DNA of 64,000 nucleotides from Scleroderma bovista (lineage: Eukaryota; Basidiomycota; Agaricomycetes; Boletales; Sclerodermataceae): the NCBI GenBank assembly GCA_037178675.1, contig JAYMGJ010000646.1, positions 62,001 to 126,000 of the forward strand. Reading direction: 5' to 3'. The notes under the pieces were generated by a model. It worked only from the letters and a program-made list of their open reading frames with translations. It was not told the origin of the DNA and searched no databases. The position numbers and the translations under genes were made by a program. Shown here one piece after another: positions 24,821-35,002 of the stretch (its first letter is position 1; every line of letters begins with the position of its first letter).

Positions 24821-25899
24821 TTGAGTCAAATACAGGGCTGCAGGGGAAGGGTATCTAATCACTTGGTTGTGTTGGCAGCCTGTATTGAAATTGTTTCGCC
24901 CGCTATTGATTTCCAAGTGCCCACTTCCCCCACAGTAGGAAAAGTGGTTTGTTTGCACACGTTTGCCATGTCGCGCGAGAGGCATGACATTTATTGTCCA
25001 CAATATCGCGTTTTCACTGATTTTTCATACTCCTACTTTTTCTCATGTCCAACGTCAATTACAGCACAGCCATGTGGTCAATGCGTCCAAATGAGGAATC
25101 CCACATGGCTCAACCGCTCGAAGCGACGCAGGCGAACTACACGAACTACTCAAACTACTCGAAATTCGCGGCAGGTAAGCTTCATCACTTTTTCCTCGGC
25201 CGGTTCTTCTTTGATTGAATCACAACATCAACTCCGTTGGGCAGACAACTTTTTTTTTTTGAATCCATTTAAGTGCATTTAGGATCATAGATCCTATGTT
25301 GCGCTAAGCTATTGTAGACTATTAACTAGCTAGGGCCCCTGTGGCCTGCCTCTCCGTCGGTGTACAAATGCCCTACCGGTCTGGGGTCATTGACCCCCCA
25401 GTAGTCCGCGCCGTTCCCGCCGGCCATTTTAGTTGTACCACCTGGCTTGCGAGGGAGGGCTTATGTATTTTGCTTAGTTTATGGGCAGACAACTACTAGT
25501 ACGAAGAGTCTGATCATTGGAAAAGCTATCTGTCATCTGCGGTTGGGTGCTACTATGGGTCATCTACCGAGGATTTTGTACAGTAGCTATGGCAGTGAAA
25601 GTTGGCTTCTGGTCAAAGCCTAATAGTATCGAGCAAGCAAGTCCAGTGCTGCATGCATCCTGAGAGGGTGCCTATGATACAGTGCTGGAGTTCCCCACCA
25701 GTTCAGAATCTCAATCAACTGTATTTCTGTAACACTAGTCCCAAGTTCATGCTTTGTGTGCAGTTAACACTCTTCCTAATGTGCCCTTGTATCCTATGTA
25801 TAATGTAGCATCTGTAAACTACACCTACACCTAGCTTACAATTTCTATCAATGACATCCCCTGCCAACAATGAACAAATGTTGTCAGAATTGCAGTAAG
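24821..25899. other. Hel1 leader side and unexplained sequence
   Basis: A plus-strand frame from ATG 25063 (MWSMRPNEESHMAQ) runs 35 codons into a perfect GTAAGC donor at about 25175, with repeats of NYTNYSNYS. It could be the first exon of a captured gene, but no partner exon is recognised. Positions 25330-25450 are GC-rich with a palindrome (TGGGGTCATTGACCCCCCA) and may hold the 5' end of Hel1. Nothing else is supported. Confidence 0.3.
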
Positions 25900-26577
25900 T
25901 TACTTTCTACTCCAAATTGTCAGAACACTTTGAAAGAAGATGAAACCACTAAACCCACCCATTGGGCCTGTAAGACTGGCTGAAAACGAGTCAAACAGCA
26001 TCAAAAACCATACCAATGCGTTAAGCGGGCTAACGGACATGCCAGCTAGCATTGCGAACCAAATGTAAACAGCTGAAAATGTCATGAAGATGGCTGGAAA
26101 CAATGACAAGAATGTCAAAACACGTCGAGTGAAGGTCGGGACGCAAAACTCACCTGCAGTGCACGAAATCGAGCTGCCCAAGCATTCCAGTTGACGGATT
26201 AAGGTCAGCGAAGCAGGAGATGGCAACATATTCATACCACGGGGGTACCACGAGTTGCGTGTTCGTCTTCGGACGAGTTGAGGATGAGGCCGCAAGATAA
26301 TGACTTGCCTGTGTCGTTTACACCACCTGCAAAGCTCCGAAAGTGTTCCTACGAGGCCATTGAACCTAGATGTTAACGCAGACGTACCAAATTCGAAACT
26401 ATAAGAATCAGAGCGTGGGAAGGTGAAACAATTTACCTTGGACACACGCGGGCCGTGCAGCCACCAGCTGGAAATCATTCGAGACATGCCTGAGGTCATT
26501 GGACCAAGGCGTCGACACAGAAGATTAAGGACGCGACCTACAAACGTTGAAGCTCTGGCTGGCGTGGTCGCTCTCAC
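25900..26577 (-). pseudogene. Membrane-protein gene fragment in the insertion
   Basis: An open minus-strand frame of 225 codons. Its C-terminal half is clearly hydrophobic (RVLTFLSLFPAIFMTFSAVY, then SPLNALVWFLMLFDSFSAS and GFSGFIFFQSVLTIW), like two or three membrane spans. The N-terminal half looks unspliced, with possible introns around 26340 and 26150. A related-looking 3' end (FFGQFYFMSALIFQY) appears at 18895-18830 on the other side of Hel1. The Helitron may therefore have landed inside this gene copy. The family is not recognised. Confidence 0.4.
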
Positions 26578-27014
26578 GAGCCTGTCTCATCTCCTTGAAA
26601 TTTTTAGTAAAGTGTTGAAATCACCATCAAAAGGTTGAAGCCATGTTAGACATGGTTATAAAGTGGAAAGAAGGACTTAAAACGAGTGTGAGAGGCTGGA
26701 ATCTCGCAAGACGATTTTTCTGATTTTTTCTGATTTTTATTTTATTTCTTAGTGCACATTTGCGCCACTCGGTCAAGAATTTCCGAAACAGTTGTATGTA
26801 GCCACTGACATGTCAAGCTCTACATAATGTGCACTATATCGAAAACCCAGTTGGGCCTCGGTCCGAGGAAAAAATGCGCTTACGCACCATCCGATCGTGC
26901 GGGGTGTGTGGGACTCCGTGAGCCGTCCGGGGATCCCGGTGAGCAGGGCCCGGGCGGCGTTATACCCACTAAAAACCTCTGAGTTCGTTACCCAGTCCTG
27001 TCAGATCTGCATTG

Positions 27015-27388
27015 ATTTTCTGCCAACGGCCCACACGAAACATTACAGTAATGAACGCACTTACATCGTCCTGATGACATCGGAATCCTTCGTATGGTCC
27101 AGTATTTCCCTAGTCAGCTCAGCAGGGAAAGATGCCATTAGGGTCGATGCACTGGACCGGACGGGGCGTGGAATATACAGCAATAGGACTCCAAGATTGC
27201 AGTGCGGATACAACGTGCTTGTTTGATATCCATGCATAGCTGAGGGCGACAAGTTTCTTCCCTCTCACTCTCCCATACTCACCGTTCAACGCTACGAGTG
27301 AGTCCCCCTGTTCTCTGGCAACCTGGGCTTCGCTTATCCTCATACTGCAGTAGTGACTAAGTGACTACCCCGTGTTGAAGTTGTAGCC
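27015..27388. repeat. Duplicate of the upstream block at 13797-14110
   Basis: This continues the duplicated upstream region that was split by the 8.3 kb insertion. It includes the phrase GACGGGGCGTGGAATATACAG and the pyrimidine-rich CTTCCCTCTCACTCTCCCATA. Similarity to the parent is above 90% until about 27345, where the sequence changes to the promoter of the next gene. Confidence 0.8.
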
Positions 27389-27395
27389 TATATAA
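27389..27395 (+). promoter_or_regulatory. TATA box before the TPR-HET gene
   Basis: TATATAA lies about 35 bases before ATG 27423 and 300 before ATG 27689. This suggests that transcription starts near 27420 and that the leader may contain an intron. Confidence 0.45.
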
Positions 27396-27688
27396 TGGTG
27401 AGGCTTTTGCTGAACGCCACTCATGTTGCTCAGTCTCGCACAGGTCCTGACCTTCCACACCACCTTCTCCTCCGTTTATCGAACCACCTGTGAGCTGGTT
27501 ATTCTCCGTTTTACGTGCTATCGCCATGACATGGCACAGTTTCTCTCTTCGGCTCTCCTCAACCTTCCGTACAACCTGTATCTGAAGTCGGTGAGGCAGC
27601 TACTTTTGGACGCCTTGCCAAACACTGATCCTTCCCATGCCCATCAGATGTACCCTGCAATACGCCTGCAATTATTTCTGACGATGTA

Positions 27689-30600
27689 ATGGCGGTCTTG
27701 GATAGCAGCGATGTCACCCGCAAACGCGCAGCATTGAATCTTTGTTCACACGGGGACCCAGAACGCTCGTCATGCCTTATGGAACTTTCTGATTGCCTTT
27801 ACTACCGATCTAGACGAGCACATTCATTGACAGACCTTGAGGAAGCAATCACACTGGGTCGTGAAGCTTTAAAGCTGCGTCCTTCGGGCCACCCTGATCG
27901 CCCATCGTCCTTACACAAGCTGGGACGTTGCATCATCGCCCGGTTCGTAAGAGAGTGTACATCCTTGGATTTGGAGGAAGCCATTACGCTCTGCCGGGAT
28001 GCATTGGCGCTCTGCCCCCCCGGCCACCCAGGTCGATCGGCTTCCCTCAATACCCTCGCATATTGCCTATGTGAACAGTTCCGGAAAGGGGATAGAAGGG
28101 AATATATGGAGGAAATGATCGTGCTGGAACGGGAAGCGTTGGAACTACGTCCTCCGGGCCATCCGGACCGCTCGTGGTCCCTCCACAGCCTCGCGATCTA
28201 CCTCTCCAACCGGTTTGATAAAGATAGCCATCTGGAAGACTTAGAAGAGGCCATCACCCTTGGGCGTGGTGCAATCGACCTTCGTCTTCCAGGTCATCCT
28301 GAGCGGCATTTCTCACTCGACAACCTTGCAACCTGCCTTATGAAACGATACCATAACAAGCACAACGATGCTGATTTGCAAGGGGCCATCGCCCTTAAGC
28401 GTGATGTGTTAGATCTTCGACCACTGGGTCATCCCGATCGGTCATCCTCCCTCCACGACCTCGCGGCGTACCTCGACAACCGTTTTGATAATGACGGTCG
28501 GATAGTAGACCTGGAAGAGGCCATCACCATTGGACGTAGTGCAGTCGATCTTCGTGCTCCTGGTCATTTCTACCGGGATCACTCGCTGAACAACCTCGCA
28601 TCTTACCTTCATAAGAGATACCGCAGTGAGAACAGAACTGCTGATTTGGACGAAGCTGTCACCCTTGCACGGGCTGCGTTAGATCTGCGACCACCAGGCC
28701 ATCCAGATCGGTCATCATCCCTCCACGACCTCGCGCTGTACCTATCCAACCGCTTCAATACAGATGAGCAGATGGAAGATCTAGAAGAGGCTATCACACT
28801 TGAACGTGTTGTAGTTGTCCTTCGCACTCCAAACCACCCTGAGCGACACATCTCGCTCAACAACTTGGCAAACTACCTTAATCAGCGATACGTCAAAGAG
28901 AACAGAGCTGCTGATTTGGACGAAGCCATCACCCTTACACGGGCTGCGTTAGCTCTGCGACCGCCGGGTCACCCTGATCAGTCATCATCCCTCCACGACC
29001 TCGCGCAATACCTATCGAATCGCTTCGATAAAGACGGGCAGATAGTAGACCTGGAAGAGGCCATTAAACTTGGACGTCATGCTGTCAATCTTCGCACTCC
29101 AGATCATCCTGAGTGGCACATCTCGCTCACCGCCCTGGCGAACTATCTTAATCAGCGATATATCAAAGAGAACAGAACCGCTGATTTGGACGAAGCCATC
29201 ACCCTTACACGGGCTGCGTTGGATTTGCGACCACTGGGCCATCCCGACCGGTCATCATCTCTCCACGACCTCGCGCTGCACCTATCCAATCGCTTCGATA
29301 GAGATGGACAGATTGCAGACCTGGAAGAGGCCATCACCTTCGGACGTGGCGCAGTAGAGCTTCGTGATCCAGACCATCCTGAGCGGCATACCTCGCTCAA
29401 CAACCTGGCAAACTATCTTAATCAGCGATACATCAAAGAGAGCAGAACTACTGATTTGGACGAAGCCATTACCCTTACACGGGCTTCGTTAGATCTTCGA
29501 CCACCGGGCCATCCTGGTCGATCAAGATCCCTCCATGACCTCGCGCTGTACCTCTACAGGCGCTTTAATAAGGACGGCCAGAGGATGGACCTGGAAGAGG
29601 CCATCACCCTTGGACGTGATGAAGTCAACGTTCGCACCCCAGATCATCCCAATTTGTCCGCATCACTCAACAACCTTGTTATTTTCCTTTGTGATCGTTA
29701 CCGAAAATTTGGAACAATGGGAGATCTGGGGGAAATAGTCACACACAGGCGGGCCATCTTAGAACTTCAACCATCAGGACATCCAAAGCGAGTATCCACC
29801 CTTGCAGCTCTCCAGAGTGACGTCATGGAGATGATTGACAAGCTGCGTAGAGAAGTGGACTTAGATACGGCCATCGCACTTGGACGAGAAATTGCAACTC
29901 TCTACCTGCCAGGAGATCCTCTTTGCACGGCCCTTCTTAGGAAACTCGCCAACTGCCTTAAGGAGCGGTTCCAGAATAAAGGCGACTTTGCGGACTTGGA
30001 TGGGTTCACTGAACTATGTGGAACTATGTTGGAGGCGGATGATACAGACAATCATACACAGTCGTTTTCACTTCATGGCCTTGCACTCGGCCTTTGGTTC
30101 AAGTCCCAGGATCAGGGGGGAACACACAACTTGGATGAAGCAATCGTGTTGGAACGAGCTGCATTGAAACTCCGTCGGCAGGGGCTTCCTGATTGGGCCG
30201 AGTCTCTTCGTGCCCTTGTACTTTTCCTTGACGCACGGTTAAAGCAGACGGGCAAAGTGGATGACCTGGAGGAGTTGATTAATCTAGGGCGTGCCATATT
30301 GGAGTTGTGCCCTTTGGGACATCCTGATCACGCTTCATCCCTTCAAAATCTTGCGTTTTTCTTATCCGACAGGTTCGATCGCCTAGGTGCCTTGGTCGAC
30401 ATTGAAGAAGCTATCATACTCACGAACTCTGCATTGGACCTTTGTCCTCGGGGACACCCTGATCGTCCTATGTTGCTCAATACACTTATGTCCTATCGTC
30501 GAAAGAAGATCATTAAGCCAAGTGCGCAGTCACATCCAGATTGCATCAAGAAGCTGGTAAAAGACTGTGTTTGCAGCACCCTCGAAACCCTTCCGCCCCG

Positions 30601-32044
30601 ACTCCTTAACACACAAACGGGCTACCTGTGCGATAGGGATGCCTTGATTACAGACTTCGATAACAGCTTAGAAGGCCGACAGCTACTCTCTTCAGCCGCG
30701 GCGTTTGATTCTCCCCAGTGCGAGGACCACATCCGTGAAATAGTCATTGCATACTTCCAATACGCGACACTTTCGCACCGCTGGGGAAAAGATGAACCGC
30801 TATTACGTGATGTCCAAGGGCAAGCTATCTATCAGTTGGACCTCACGGATGGCCTCATAAAGTTGCAATCATTCTGTGCGACTGCTTGCGAGCACGGTTA
30901 TTTGTGGGCATGGAGCGACACGTGCTGCATTGACAAAGACAGCACTGTCGAGCTTGCAAAAGCTATCGCATCCATGTTCTCCTGGTACCGCCATTCAGCC
31001 TTAACGATTATCTACCTTGCCGATGTTTCTGGTCCTGGTATGCTGTCCAGCAGTTGCTGGTTCGAACGTGGCTGGACCCTTCAAGAACTTCTCGCGCCAC
31101 GCGCTGTGTTGTTCTATATGCATGACTGGTCACTCTATAAGGAGTGTTCATCCTCGAATCACAAGGAAGACTACCATGTGCTCCGCGAACTGGAGGGAGC
31201 GACAGGAATTGCATCACAATATCTTACAAATTTTGATCCAGGTATGGACGACGCGCGGTCAAGGCTCCAATGGGCGTCGGGACGTCGCACCACCGAACCA
31301 GAAGACATTGCCTATTCACTTTTTGGCATTTTCAATGTTTACCTACCCATTATCCCAGGGGAATCTACGGAAAATGCACTCGGGCGTCTCCTCGCAGAGA
31401 TCATAACGCGGTCAGGGGATATTTCGGTTCTATCCTGGGTTGGGATGGAATCCTCGTTCCATAGTTGTTTCCCTGCCCACATCACTGCATACCGATCTGA
31501 ACCATGTGTACCATCCCCTTTACACGTCATTGGCATTCAGCGTTCTACGTCAAGCGCACCCGATTTGGAGTCATCTAAGGCATGGACCAAACTGTTCAAT
31601 TCACTTTTGAAATCAGATCACCCACAGTTCGTTGGCCGCCGACTTCGGCTGCCATGCATCATGCATCAGGTTACAGCAATCCACTTACGACTGGCCAATC
31701 CCCGTACCCCTACCTTGCATGTATATGAAATTCATGCGGAAGGCTTGACACCTCTGAAGCTCGTACTGTCACACGAACTTGAAAACATATCACAGAATCC
31801 ACTCCCATATGCTCTAATTCGACCGTGGCATTTGGAATTATTGGACTCATCCCCAATTGTCGACTCTACAGTTTCTGAACAGTTGTTTACAATGCTGAAG
31901 CAGCCATTTAATGCACTGCTATTAGCAGAGACTCCTCGAAACGAGTATAAGAGAATTGCATCTTCCTCTACCATTATTGCTTGCCCACTGATGGATGTGG
32001 TTAGCATCATCCAAAGCAAAGTGCAGACAGTCACTATCGTGTAA
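27689..32044 (+). CDS. TPR-repeat protein with C-terminal HET domain
   Basis: Single open frame of 1,451 codons. Residues about 45-970 are tandem tetratricopeptide-type units of about 45 residues built on phrases such as LHDLALYLSNRF, LEEAITLGR and LRPPGHPDR. Residues about 1024-1140 are a HET domain with its landmarks YATLSHRWG, WAWSDTCCIDK, LTIIYLADV and WFERGWTLQELLAPR. HET domains in fungi trigger the cell-death reaction of non-self recognition and act like the effector part of immune receptors. The TPR array is the likely sensing or oligomerisation part. No nucleotide-binding domain is visible. The start may be further upstream: an exon from ATG 27523 with donor GTACAA and acceptor CAG at 27649 would join in phase. 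The frame is intact. Confidence 0.9.
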   Translation: MAVLDSSDVTRKRAALNLCSHGDPERSSCLMELSDCLYYRSRRAHSLTDLEEAITLGREALKLRPSGHPDRPSSLHKLGRCIIARFVRECTSLDLEEAITLCRDALALCPPGHPGRSASLNTLAYCLCEQFRKGDRREYMEEMIVLEREALELRPPGHPDRSWSLHSLAIYLSNRFDKDSHLEDLEEAITLGRGAIDLRLPGHPERHFSLDNLATCLMKRYHNKHNDADLQGAIALKRDVLDLRPLGHPDRSSSLHDLAAYLDNRFDNDGRIVDLEEAITIGRSAVDLRAPGHFYRDHSLNNLASYLHKRYRSENRTADLDEAVTLARAALDLRPPGHPDRSSSLHDLALYLSNRFNTDEQMEDLEEAITLERVVVVLRTPNHPERHISLNNLANYLNQRYVKENRAADLDEAITLTRAALALRPPGHPDQSSSLHDLAQYLSNRFDKDGQIVDLEEAIKLGRHAVNLRTPDHPEWHISLTALANYLNQRYIKENRTADLDEAITLTRAALDLRPLGHPDRSSSLHDLALHLSNRFDRDGQIADLEEAITFGRGAVELRDPDHPERHTSLNNLANYLNQRYIKESRTTDLDEAITLTRASLDLRPPGHPGRSRSLHDLALYLYRRFNKDGQRMDLEEAITLGRDEVNVRTPDHPNLSASLNNLVIFLCDRYRKFGTMGDLGEIVTHRRAILELQPSGHPKRVSTLAALQSDVMEMIDKLRREVDLDTAIALGREIATLYLPGDPLCTALLRKLANCLKERFQNKGDFADLDGFTELCGTMLEADDTDNHTQSFSLHGLALGLWFKSQDQGGTHNLDEAIVLERAALKLRRQGLPDWAESLRALVLFLDARLKQTGKVDDLEELINLGRAILELCPLGHPDHASSLQNLAFFLSDRFDRLGALVDIEEAIILTNSALDLCPRGHPDRPMLLNTLMSYRRKKIIKPSAQSHPDCIKKLVKDCVCSTLETLPPRLLNTQTGYLCDRDALITDFDNSLEGRQLLSSAAAFDSPQCEDHIREIVIAYFQYATLSHRWGKDEPLLRDVQGQAIYQLDLTDGLIKLQSFCATACEHGYLWAWSDTCCIDKDSTVELAKAIASMFSWYRHSALTIIYLADVSGPGMLSSSCWFERGWTLQELLAPRAVLFYMHDWSLYKECSSSNHKEDYHVLRELEGATGIASQYLTNFDPGMDDARSRLQWASGRRTTEPEDIAYSLFGIFNVYLPIIPGESTENALGRLLAEIITRSGDISVLSWVGMESSFHSCFPAHITAYRSEPCVPSPLHVIGIQRSTSSAPDLESSKAWTKLFNSLLKSDHPQFVGRRLRLPCIMHQVTAIHLRLANPRTPTLHVYEIHAEGLTPLKLVLSHELENISQNPLPYALIRPWHLELLDSSPIVDSTVSEQLFTMLKQPFNALLLAETPRNEYKRIASSSTIIACPLMDVVSIIQSKVQTVTIV
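28440..29575 (+). repeat. Near-identical 270-base repeats inside the TPR region
   Basis: The phrase TCCCTCCACGACCTCGCG recurs at 270-base spacing (28450, 28720, 28990 and 29260, with a variant at 29530). Each unit encodes two 45-residue TPRs. DNA-level similarity is far higher than between the outer TPRs, which indicates recent internal duplication or gene conversion. Confidence 0.8.
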
Positions 32045-32291
32045 GAGGGTATGACTATGTAACAATTTTACTGCCACATTGCTTACATTTGTTTGCATAG
32101 TTATAACTCATCCATGACGAATGCACAGGGAGATGAATAATATAAGTCCGTGACTAAGTACTTACTACACGATAGCTTGGTGGACACTAGTCACTCTCTA
32201 GTGTCGGAATTTTCCGGTGTTCACCTAAATTTCTTACATTGTGTAGTGGCCACCCACAAATAGTATGGTCACACAAAATCAGTACCATCCT
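32045..32291. other. Short intergenic gap
   Basis: AT-rich, with no features. It probably holds the 3' untranslated regions of two converging genes. Confidence 0.4.
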
Positions 32292-34320
32292 TAACTCCAG
32301 GAACACCATCTACCATGCAACACCCAACACAGATACTCAGTAAATGTCACAGCCAGACATCCTCGCATGAGATAGAATGCCAGAACATACGATGACGCCA
32401 CTAATGAGCCCCGCGACAGAGTATGCGAGGAAGACGACCGGGAGAGAAAGGATGATACTTCGGCGCTGAATTTCCGTATCAGCGTCACGAGGTTGGTAAT
32501 CTAGGATAAAAACTGACAGAAAGTAGAATGAAGTCTTCTCCAGCAGTTTGTCCGGCACCTTGCACCGTTCCTGAGGCATACCGGGAAATAGACACAAAAG
32601 ATGTGAACATACTCAGAACAGAGCACAAAATAGCGACCAAATCTCCAATCTGGGCAATACTATGCAACCCTGGCAGGGTCATGAGCATTACCGACACACC
32701 GAGGATAATAACCGACTGGGGAGTGCAATGGGTATGGAGGTTAGGGGATGACTTTCAGCACAGATGCTCTCCTCACCGCGAGACATGCACATGCACCGAC
32801 GACGAATAGCGGAATACTGCTCAGCGTAGCTGTATTGTTCTCCACGTCAAAGTGACTACTGTATCTTGTTCTGCCGACGAAGAGGAACGGGATTCCGAGG
32901 CATAGTATGCCGACGACGATTTCTAGCACTGTGCGCAGGATCGGTGTGTGCACTGCAGTGTTCATATAATGATGACTAATGTCACGGGGTAGGGGTCTGT
33001 GCGGCCTGAAGTGGATCTGGCGCCAATGTGCTGTGTGTACAAGATAAGACGGGGATTCCGTGGAGTCGATGTAAGACAGAACGCACCGACTCGTAATAGG
33101 ATCCGCGCGACCATACGCACGTATGAAAGACCAGATTGCTGACCAGAATCTGTAGAGGAACATCAGAAACAGCAAGGCAATGTAGAATACATGCGGCACC
33201 ATTGAGTAGTCGTCTAAGTTCCTGACATTCCTCCTGGCCAAATGGAGGTTGGATGGGCTGAGGATGCGAAAAAAACCGATCAGTATACGTCCAATGAAGG
33301 GCGTCAGCAGCCTCCTGTCTCCACGCCGGTGTAAGAACGACATGAGCAGGGTGCATCTCGACGTAGGTCCAGTATCTGTACTCGTCATCGAGCCCTGTAA
33401 AACATGAAAATTGTCAGCACCTGCGACATAGTACGGTGAGAACTCACTATCATCTTCCGACACCGGCGGGTCATCGGAAGGTATCTCGTTCAGAATCCGA
33501 CGATACCTATGGTCCACCCAATAAATCACAAGCTGCGCGGGCGTCCTCGGCCTAATCCATACTTCGCATCCCTCCGGTACACTGTCCACAGTATCAATAA
33601 TACTCGTTACCTGATAGAGTTTGCGCAAGTTTCGCAGATCCAAGTCGGTCGTTGCACCTTTACGAGGGTTGCCGAAGTATCTGAGTCCGTGGGGAAGTAT
33701 GTACTCGAACCATCCACAATCGGTGTAGGCCGTCGTGATTGACCCGTAGCTGTAGTTCCTTGCGGATCCGTTCACGTCGAATTGGAGTGGCTGTGTCCAT
33801 TGGGGGACTGATTGTGTGACAAGGGGGTTGGAGGAGCGAAATGAGGTATTGATTGGTGGCGTTAAGGGACGGGATGGCGGGAATGGAACGGATGGGACTA
33901 TCTTAGGGGGCGAGAGATCCGCAGCTGAGGCTTGTTTGGGCGTCACAACTGGCTGGGCTTGCAAAGGCTTAGGATCAGCAAACGGGAAGTTCTGAACTCT
34001 AATAATAATCCACAAGCCTATTCAACCGATACCAAACAAAAATGCATTAAGAAGAAAACCTACACTGCAGGCGCACTGCTCTGACTCAACTCAATTTGGT
34101 GGATATCCGGGGGTCCCATGAGTTCCTCCTCGCGCGGCTGGAATGAACTGCGGCTCGCTGACCTGACGACGGGTGTGCCATACGACGAAGCCGACCCGCG
34201 CCGACCGCGATAAGGAGAGCCTGGGGTGGATGGGGACTTAAAATTTGCTGAGCCCGAGTGGCCAGAGAAACTCCCGACACGTGAGCGAAATGTCAATTTT
34301 TGCGGGGCAGCAGTTGCCAT
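32292..34320 (-). CDS. WW-like domain, multi-span membrane protein
   Basis: Spliced minus-strand gene. Exon 1 (34320 to about 34064) encodes a basic, Ser-rich N-terminus starting MATAAPQKLTFRSRVGSFSG. Exon 2 (about 34010-33448) has a Pro-rich stretch and then a WW-like segment (CGWFEYILPHGLRYFGN) lacking the second Trp, followed by VIYWVDHRYRRIL. Exon 3 opens at about 33383 with LDDEYRYWTYVEMHPAH, a motif I associate with a large agaricomycete family of WW-domain membrane proteins. Downstream exons carry hydrophobic segments, including MLMTLPGLHSIAQIGDLVAI near 32690 and LPVVFLAYSVAGLISGVI near 32420. Exact downstream splicing and the stop are uncertain. Function is unknown. Its 3' end was copied to 17405-17592. 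Confidence 0.65.
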
Positions 34321-34389
34321 GACTGAAGGACGTCTGCTATTGAGGGTGGAGGACTACACCGAGCGAGCTGAGGTTGGCGCTGTGTGTGT

Positions 34390-34620
34390 ATTAGAGATGC
34401 ATGATCATCGAGTCTGTCGATTTCGACAAGGTGACCACATGGTAAACACGAGGAGGCTGCACCTCGCTGTCGCTTCGGGGAAAGTTCAACGCTTTGAACC
34501 TTGATTCTAGTAAGCGGCAGACGATAATCAATACTTCAGTAGTTTTGATCCTGATGGTCTCAAGGGGTGTTCTAAGATCCACTACTATGTATACCAAGCG
34601 CCGCCACACCCACATCACAA
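34390..34620. repeat. Upstream block shared with 14118-14330
   Basis: Matches the block upstream of the multi-span gene, including TCTAGTAAGCGGCAGA and CCAAGCGCCGCCACACCCA, with small insertions. It lies just above the start of the WW-like gene, as its partner lies above the multi-span gene. Confidence 0.75.
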
Positions 34621-35002
34621 AAATTCCGAAACGGGGATATTACGCGATACACGTGACGCAACGTGACAGCACCCGGCGCTCCCGGACGCTTTGTCAGAAT
34701 GTGATCCGCGCCCACGCTGCAGGAGACCGCAACGATACGTCCAATGTCAGCCAGACACTTCGTCACCTTGAATGCTGTCATGTAGATACTTCCCAGAGCT
34801 TAGTAGGTATTACCAGACTTGAACTGTATCATGTTGAAATAGTGATATATTTTCATACCACCTCACCAAGTATGTTAAGGTGTACCATATCCCTTGTCCT
34901 CGAATATATCGCCGTCTAAGACCTCCCCATCATCAGCAACAACATGGACTTCCAAATTGTCATCTTCCGATTGATCCCCAGTGCTCTCTCTGTCCGACCC
35001 GT

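Larger units (their letters stand above)
18712..27007 (-). mobile_element. 8.3 kb insertion with 7-bp duplication and poly(A) end
   Basis: The direct repeat TGCATTG occurs at 18705-18711 and 27008-27014. The undamaged paralogue at 13797 has only one copy, so everything between is an insertion. The left end is a run of 15 T, i.e. a poly(A) tail if the inserted unit was copied from a minus-strand transcript. Variable target-site duplication plus a poly(A) end is the signature of non-LTR (target-primed) retrotransposition. The unit is composite, because Helitron Hel1 lies inside it. I do not see a LINE reverse transcriptase. The ends 18727-18775 and 26715-26775 also resemble each other in inverted orientation, which I cannot explain. 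Confidence 0.55.
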
